A stretch of DNA of 64,000 nucleotides, from NCBI RefSeq assembly GCF_020360975.1, contig NW_025408674.1:2914001-2978000 (forward strand), given 5' to 3'. The position numbers were made by a program, and so were the translations under genes. The notes under the pieces were generated by a model that worked only from the letters and a program-made list of their open reading frames with translations, searched no databases and was not told where the DNA came from. Shown one piece after another: positions 57,740 to 64,000 of the stretch (the first letter of the stretch is position 1; each line of letters opens with the position of its first letter). This DNA is from Hirsutella rhossiliensis. Its lineage: Eukaryota > Ascomycota > Sordariomycetes > Hypocreales > Ophiocordycipitaceae.

Positions 57740-60700
57740 AGTCTTAGCGTAGGCTACTATTAGTAGTCTACTAGTTTATTATTCTTACTTATTAGTCTAT
57801 ATAGGGCCTTAAACTTATCGAGGGCTATAGCTCTTATAAACTTATATATAGGTTCCTATATAAGGTTAAGGTACTTACGCTACTTAATAAGAACCTCTTA
57901 GCGTTTCCCCTAGCCTACCTTATTTTAGCGTATAGCTTATATCTCTTTAACCTTAAATTTATTATCCCCCTTTACTTTAAATATAAGCGGTTAAGCGTTT
58001 ATAACTTCTTATCTAAGTAGTAGGTTAAAGGAGGCTTAGTAAAAGGGGTTAATATTAACCTTATTATAGACCCTTATTAAGAGACTATTAAGCTTAACTA
58101 CTTATAGGCTAACGACCCTTTATACTATAAACTTTATATATAGCTAGTTTAGCTTTTTCTTTAATCGCGTTAACTTATAGTTATAAAGGTCGAGCTATAC
58201 TTTATCTCTTACTATAAACCTATCTACTAGTACTTTAGTCTTATTAGCGTACTACTCTTAATCCTATACTATAGCGGCTATCGCGGATTAATAGTATTTT
58301 ATAGTTTCTTATAGCTTTTATATAAACTTAGAAGTATAGCTCTCTAGTAATATACTACTATATTACTCCGCTACTATATCCGCGGTAAATAGGATTAAGG
58401 AGGGCGGCTTAAAGCTATATATTATAAAGAAAAGGGCTATCTTAATAAAGGTTTACGGTTTACTATTTAGCGCGAGCTAGGTAGTAGGGAGCTAGCGGTC
58501 TTAGTTTACTTAGTTATAGGCTATAACTACTTATAGGTATACCTATACTTCTTAGTTAACCCTCTTAGGTCCCCTATTAGTCTATAAGTAATAAGTTATA
58601 CTAAGTAGCTATATAATCTAAAGTAGCTAGTATAAGTACTACTAAAAGTAGCTAGTTTAGTTCGACCTTCTATCGCTTATAATAAAGGCCGGCTAGCTAT
58701 ATAAGTAGGCTTAGTATTAAAGGAAGCGCTCTATATAAGCTTTTATATTTATAGATAGTATTAGCTTTAGTACTATTAATTTACTAAGTTAGTCCTTAAC
58801 TACCTATATATAGTAGTTACTACCTTTTATAAGTAGGAGGTTTATTATAAAGTCTATCTATATATATATATAGAACCGGTTTAGTACTAAAAGCTACTTT
58901 AGTAGCTCTTTAAGCTATACCCTTTTAATCTTTATATAGCTATAGATATTATAGTTATAGAGAAAGTAATAAATATAGTATTATAAGAAGGGCTAGTAAA
59001 AGTCCCTTATAAGGCCTACTACTATACCCTATCTACTTAGGTAACTTATAATACTAAAGTTATAAATAAGTTAAACTAGCCTCCCTTAAAGCTTATTTTA
59101 TTTATCTAGCTTTAGTAGTCCCTCCTTCTCCTTAGCTTCTATAGTATATAGTACGCCTAGTACCTATAGTCTCCCCCGCTAGTATAAATACCCTTATAGG
59201 TTAATATAGTAGTCGGCTACCTATACCTTTAGCTTTAGCTTTAGATCTAAGTATTATATACTAGACTTAATAGCGTAGCGTACGCCCTTATAAGTACGGT
59301 CTAGAGCCGCTATCCTATCCTATAAGTATTAAAGGGCCTTATCTTAAAATACTCTTACTACGCGCGCCCTTAGGCTAGTCTATCCCTCCTCGCTAGACTA
59401 AGGTAAGGGTATAAAGGGAAGCTTATTCGCTAATACTACGTCTTCCTTTACTAGGGAAGCTCCTATATAAGTCTATAGTACTTCTTATAGGATAAGCTAT
59501 AGATCTCGGGCCTTAATATCCGCTCTTATTAGCTAGTCTTAATCCCTCTAGGAAAGCGCGTTTAAGACTATAGAGTCCCGCTTAAGGCGGTACTTAATCG
59601 AGAAGTTAAAGTATAAGAGATACTCCGCTTAGTAGGCTTACCGCTCTAAGAGGTACTAGCGAGTTATAAAGTACTCGAGGTTCCTATAGTCTATAAGAAC
59701 CTTAAAGCTCTTATAGCTCTAGAGCTCTACTTACTATTACTTAAGGTAGCTAATAATTACTAGTATCTCCTTATTATAAATAGCGTAATTCTACTTTACT
59801 AAGGTTAGCTTATAAGAGTAGAACGCTACTAGTTACTTCCGCTTATCTACCTCTTAAGAGAGCGTTCCTTTAAGTACCTAGCCGCTATAGTTTACTTTAA
59901 CTAATATAGACCGGTTAAAGTCCTACTAAAGTAGTACTAGGGCTTAAGAGAATAAGTCCTTAAGTGTATAAAACACTCTTTCTTATATAGGCCCTTAGTA
60001 AAAGGCGGTCTACTTCCTAGTAATTTCGTTTAAAGGTATTATAATATAAGAGAAGCCCTTAATAAATATCCTATAATAGTTCGCGGACCTAAGAAAGCTC
60101 TATATACCTATCTATATAGTTAGGGTAACTTAGTCTTAAATCGCTTAGATCTTTATAGGATCCGCTTATATACCTATACTTATATAAATAATAAAGCTTA
60201 GGTACTTAACCCTCTTAACCTTAAATTTATACTTATCTAGGTCGAGGTAAAGCCTATAAAGTTAGAGGCGCTTTAAGACCCTTTATACTTTCTATATATA
60301 GTCCTTATAAGAACCGCTTATATAGATAAGGATATTATCTCTATATATAAAGGCGAACTTATTAAGGAAGTCTTAAAGTATATTATTAATATAATGCTAA
60401 AAGGTAGCGGGCGCTCTTAAAAAGCTAAGGAGCGTTATAAGCTACTTAAATAAGCCGTAGTATATATAGAACGCTGTCTTTTACTTATTACCCTCTAAGA
60501 TCTATACCTTATAGAACGCTTATTTTATATCTAGCTTCGTAAACTACTTTACCTTTAAAAGGTTATAAAGCGTATTTAATATTAAGGGTAAAGGGTAGTA
60601 GTCTAGCCTTATAATTACGTTTAAAGCCCTATAATTATAATAGAACTATATCCCGCCCCTTAGTTTATATATAAATAGGACCGGCGCTCTTACTTTAGAG

Positions 60701-61500
60701 CTACTTACTTAAATAAAACCCTTATACTAGTTCCTACCCCTTCTTATTAGTATAGAGTACGATCTTATAGTTTACCCTTAGCTTATATAGGTTAAGCTTA
60801 TCCGCTTTCTAAGACTTAAATAGTAATAAGAGGTCGTAAAAGCGCTTTAGTATCTACTACTATAGCTTAGAGGGCAACTTTAGCTTCTTTACTTAAAGGG
60901 CCTTATTAATATCCGCTAAGCTAACTATATAGACCGCTATATTAGCCGCTACCTAGCCTTCCTCCTACTTTAACTATTATATAGTTCTTATAAAGATAAA
61001 GGTAAGGACTTCTTATACTAAGTATAAAGCTTATACGCTTAGTCCTATACTTATAAAACCGTCGTTATAGTAGACCTACTATTATATAGGCCTAAACTAT
61101 AGTTTCTTTTAATATAGAACTAAGTATAACTTTATATATAATAACTAGGGTTTCCTAAGGATTAAGGGAAACTCTAGTTAAGGGATTATATAGGCTATAA
61201 TAAGCTTATAGTAACCGTTAACCTTTATAGCTAGCTATATAATACCCTTACTTACTATACCCTCTATTACGCTTAAGGCGCCCTTTACTCGCCTTAGAGC
61301 GATCTTTTCTACTAGTACTTATATCTTTTATATAAGCGCCTTATTAACTATAGCGTAGTACTAATAGCCCTTATCTATAAGGGCGGCGATAGGTAAGGAG
61401 TTATTAACTATAACTTATGTTAAAGTAAGCTCTTCTTTTATATAGGCGGATAATTCCTCCTTCTCTTTTACTAGTACTAGTAATTAAGGCTCTAGAGCCT
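57740..61500 (-). pseudogene. Chromovirus C pol remnant
   Basis: This is the collinear copy of chromovirus A pol. The chromodomain segment near 57850-57898 again has TAG/TAA where the conserved Trp codons belong, and the YRALN region lies near 60600-60625. The ~90-base deletion near 60720 falls upstream of the reverse transcriptase core in coding order, an additional defect not due to RIP. Confidence 0.78.
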
Positions 61501-62681
61501 ATCTTTACTCTAGAGCTACTCTTTTTCCTTTAAGCCTAAGAGAGCGGAGTCTTCTTTATTATCTAAGGTAAAGAGCGGTTCTATCTTTACTACTTAAACT
61601 ACTATAGGCCGCTTAGCTAAAAGGAAGGGGCATTTTAATATAAAGTATATAAACGCGCTATAACGTAGGTAGTAGCTATTAGCCTTCTTTTTCCTAATTT
61701 CCTAGCTTATTACTTACTTTACCCGCTACTTAAAAAGTAGGATAGTATAAGGGATATTTAATAATAACTTCTTACTATATTTAGCTCGGTCTATATAAGT
61801 AGCCGATATTAAGGTATCTCTATTAGTATTAATAGTTAGCTATTCCTTTTATAAAGGGGCGGTAATCCCGTTACTATTATATAGTATACGCTTATAAAGC
61901 TTTTAAAAACATAGCGTCTACTTATAGCCCTATACTACCTTTATTAACCGGCTTATATACTTACTATAGTTAATAGGTATAATTATAAGGATAAGTCGCT
62001 CTTATAAGGCTAGCGTAATTAAGTTCTATAACTATATAAGCTTTACGCTATCTTCTTATATTATAGTTCCTACTACTTATAAGAGCGTTTCTTTAAAGTT
62101 AAGGAGGAATTTACTAAAGGTCTACCTATCCCTCTACTTAAGGGTCTATAGCCTATCCTATGCCTTCTCCTACTTATATATATTGCCGAACGTATATATA
62201 AGGTATTAAAAGAAGTCTTATAGGTCGCGTTTACTTTTAAGGCCGCCCTTATCTTAGAATCTAGAGATCTACTATATCTAGGGCTTTAGTAGTATATAAA
62301 GAAGCGAATACTACGCTATATTATAATAGCTATTTAGGCCCTATTTCTTATTTATTATAAACTTTATCTATAGCTAGCTAAGGAAGAAGTAAAAGGACTT
62401 AAGCTTACTATCTTAAGTTAGCTAAGGAAGCGGCTTTTATATTAATAGTGCCGCCGCTATAACTAGTATTACTAAGGTTATAGGGGTTAACGCTAGTCTT
62501 ATAGATAGCTCCCTTAATATAGCGAGAACCTTATTTTTCTCGCTAGCCGTTATACTTTTAATCGCTTCTAGGATAGCTATAATACTTCTTATCCGCTTAA
62601 AGGGTAGCGGGGTACTCCCTTAAGGAAGCGGCACCCTTTTTAAGGAGATATCTATTAAATCTATTAGTTAATAGCTTATAC

Positions 62682-62867
62682 TATTATAGAGTAAGTAGAG
62701 GCGTATATATAGGTACTATCTATAGGATAATATTAATAAGCTATATAGAGCTCTTCTATACGCGGCTAGCCCGCCCTTATATATATAGGATCCGGCCCTC
62801 TATATATAACTATATAGCTTAGGCCGTAGCTTAAGCCTATTACCTATAATAGTTAAAGACTCTTATA
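62682..62867 (-). repeat. Chromovirus C 5' LTR (186 bp)
   Basis: It pairs with 55959-56144 and is followed by the TSD copy aatcc. Confidence 0.92.
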
Positions 62868-63369
62868 AATCCTTTATCTTTTATAGACTATTGCTCGCTT
62901 ACTAATAGACTAATTAGTTAGCTTTCTAGTATATTCTATAGTACTTATAAAGCTCTATTTATAGTATATCTTCCGAACTTAGTAGGTGGTCTAATTATAA
63001 TATAATAGTTAACGTAAGACTATAGGTTTTAGTATAAGTAGTAGATTTAACTAGAATATTCTATGCCCTACCTATTCTCGTATCGCGGATATATTTAGAA
63101 CCGCTAGGCTAAAATAGGTAATAGGGTATCCGTTTTACTCGTAATTAACATATGTATTTTATATATATTTTATTTTATTAGGATAGGCTTATCTTAACCC
63201 GCGTTTCCTAAAAGAAGGTATAGATATTTAGTAAAGGTCTTTATCTTTAAGGGTTATTTCCTTAGACTATATTATAGAGCCTCTTTTTACTAGCTTATTT
63301 TATAGAGCCTCCCTATACCTATTATTTCTTTATAATAGTAAAATAGGAATATAAGGGTATATTCTTATA

Positions 63370-63706
63370 AAAAATCCCTTATAAAGCTTACTACTATACC
63401 CTACTAACTTAGGTAGCTTATAATACTAAAGTTATAGACGAGCTAGACTAGCTTCCCTTAAAGCTTATTTTATTTATCTAGCTTTAGCGGTCTATCCTTC
63501 TCTTTAGCTTCTATAGTATATAATACGCTTAGTACTTATAGTCTTACTTACTAGTATAAATACCCCTATAAGTAGATATAGTAGTTAGCTACTTATACCT
63601 TTAACTTTAGCTTTAGATCTAAGCGTTAAGCGCTAGACTTTATAGCGCGGCGTATACCCTTATAGGTATAGTCTAGAGCCGCTATCCTATCTTATAAGCG
63701 TTAAAG
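63370..63706 (-). mobile_element. Chromovirus B, resumed segment
   Basis: Continuation of B after the copia LTR. It matches chromovirus A from about 34790 to 35110 and C from about 59000 to 59330 (integrase region). It stops at 63706 with taaag, where TRIM 4 begins. The rest of B should lie beyond the right edge. Confidence 0.8.
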
Positions 63707-64000
63707 TATAAGAGTCTAGGCGTTGCCTAGATAGTTAATAAGTATAGTTAATTAATAAGCTAGGCAGCTTAGTTAATTCGTTACCTTTTATCGCGTACGT
63801 ATAACACGCCGTACGTAGTAGAGGGGGGTAGTAGCGCGACTATAGCCTATGCCCTCTTAGGTCTACTCTATAATATATTAACTAAGCTACCTACTAGTCG
63901 TAGGTTCGAGTCCCCGTGCGTAAGGCTAGATAGGCGCGTATATATACGGGCGCCGTAGCCTAGAGGCGTATGCATAGCGTAGGTAGCGGGGGATCTTAAC
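63707..64000 (+). mobile_element. TRIM 4 (TRIM 1-related), cut by the window edge
   Basis: A discrete unit interrupts chromovirus B. Its putative LTR (63707-63877, tataagag...taatata) shares with the TRIM 1 LTR the 'agttaattaa..agctagg/aag..gcttagttaattcg' segment. It is followed by ttaactaagctac, the same primer-position sequence as TRIM 1, and by an exact B-box GGTTCGAGTCC at 63903-63913. A second A-box-like TAGCCTAGAGG lies at 63956-63966. It still has many TpG/CpA steps, so it has escaped most RIP. The second LTR and the TSD partner are outside the window. Confidence 0.6.
63903..63913 (+). promoter_or_regulatory. B-box-like internal Pol III promoter motif
   Basis: GGTTCGAGTCC matches the tRNA B-box consensus GGTTCGANTCC exactly. 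It lies about 26 bases after the putative 5' LTR of TRIM 4. No complete tRNA cloverleaf can be drawn around it, so it is taken as a tRNA-derived part of the mini-element rather than a tRNA gene. Confidence 0.5.

Larger units (their letters stand above)
55959..62867 (-). mobile_element. Chromovirus C, complete, minus strand
   Basis: The element is 6909 bp with 186-bp LTRs (55959-56144 and 62682-62867) and a perfect TSD aatcc. It is collinear with chromovirus A: pol-to-LTR region, chromodomain (about 57850-57898), integrase, RNase H, reverse transcriptase and gag, right to left for coding. It lacks about 90 bases found in A near 36535-36625 (break near 60720). CpA/TpG loss is as complete as elsewhere. 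As the innermost insertion of its stack (C in copia LTR in B in LINE F) it should be among the youngest here. Confidence 0.92.
55759..63369 (-). mobile_element. Copia solo LTR (minus), split by chromovirus C
   Basis: A copia LTR in inverted orientation is inserted in chromovirus B: 55759-55958 carries the first 200 bases (tataagaagg...) and 62873-63369 the remaining 497 (to ttcttata), totalling 697 bp as in the intact LTRs. Chromovirus C sits between, with TSD aatcc (55954-55958, 62868-62872). No internal copia sequence is attached, so it is a solo LTR. Confidence 0.9.
3276..64000. other. RIP-saturated retroelement block (AT-rich compartment)
   Basis: From about 3276 nearly every CpA and TpG is gone on both strands, many whole lines containing none, while TpA is in excess and CpG persists even in GC-richer stretches such as 5380-12300 and 32500-33400. 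This is the expected result of C-to-T change at CpA on either strand, as RIP produces in Pezizomycotina. Coding consequences are visible throughout: Gln and Trp codons become TAA/TAG, Cys and His become Tyr, Met becomes Ile. No intact gene is visible in this interval; everything recognisable is a mobile-element remnant. Residual TpG/CpA occurs in small pockets (for example 10310-10375, 11140-11200, 12160-12185, 63720-64000). Confidence 0.95.

Noticed and set aside
63880..63990. A functional tRNA gene at the right edge
   Set aside because: There is an exact B-box, but no cloverleaf with acceptor, D and anticodon arms can be drawn, and the A-box to B-box spacing is too short. Treated as part of TRIM 4.
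3276..64000. Mitochondrial DNA, plasmid or bacterial origin for the AT-rich part
   Set aside because: Nuclear-type LTR and LINE retroelements, TSDs and strand-symmetric CpA/TpG loss explain the composition. No rRNA or respiratory genes are seen.
3276..64000. Bisulfite-type conversion artefact as the cause of missing CpA/TpG
   Set aside because: Conversion would remove C in all contexts on one strand. Here only CpA and its complement TpG are lost, on both strands, while CpC, CpT and CpG remain, and the gene end is unaffected.
3276..64000. CRISPR array or regularly spaced short repeats
   Set aside because: Repeats here are LTRs, LINE tails and microsatellite-like TA/TAA runs. No regular repeat-spacer pattern exists, and none is expected in a fungal nucleus.

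Overview
The window is fungal nuclear DNA, from a filamentous ascomycete (Pezizomycotina; a Sordariomycete would fit, but the genus cannot be read from the sequence). Bases 1 to about 3275 are ordinary, GC-balanced, gene-bearing DNA. From about 3276 to 64000 the composition changes abruptly. CpA and TpG nearly vanish and TpA is hugely enriched, while CpG is kept. This is the signature of repeat-induced point mutation (RIP) driven close to saturation. With almost no TpG there are almost no ATG codons, so practically no conventional open reading frame survives in 60 kb.

Genic end (1-3275). A nitrite reductase gene (niiA/nit-6 type) runs leftward off the window. An ESCRT-II subunit gene (VPS25 type) runs rightward. 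They share a divergent upstream region of about 0.77 kb. Both keep family residues, short introns and branch sites, but both carry many single-base frameshifts. Indel errors in the sequence are a likelier cause than decay. The RIP block starts in the last codons of VPS25.

RIP block. It is a stack of nested retroelements that can be taken apart by LTR pairs, target-site duplications (TSDs) and domain remnants. Left to right: a truncated Ty3/gypsy fragment (family D) split by a full-length Tad1-like LINE (LINE E, 5266-12405); a large inverted repeat (12986-14735); an unassigned stretch; a minus-strand Ty1/copia element (15485-42142) whose right LTR is split by a very large Ty3/gypsy element D (21237-42038). 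D itself holds a solo copia LTR, a 450-bp repeat, chromovirus A (31733-38752) and a 591-bp miniature LTR element. Next is a second LINE (LINE F), split by a full-length plus-strand copia (43358-51174) and by chromovirus B (from 52710). Chromovirus B is split by a copia solo LTR, which is in turn split by chromovirus C (55959-62867), and B is interrupted again at 63707 by another miniature element.

The most interesting material is a set of four terminal-repeat retrotransposons in miniature (TRIMs) at 39437-40027, 44613-45001, 45935-46597 and 63707-64000+. One is an LTR-internal-LTR-internal-LTR tandem. Two have primer-binding sites resembling the half-initiator-tRNA site of the copia elements here. 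All four have a B-box-like (tRNA/Pol III promoter) motif in the internal domain. I propose them as candidates for copia-associated, tRNA-promoter-bearing mini-retroelements. Second-tier points are the 1.5-kb region between pol and the 3' LTR of the chromoviruses, conserved in three copies with promoter-like signals on the opposite strand, and the very long post-integrase region of element D.
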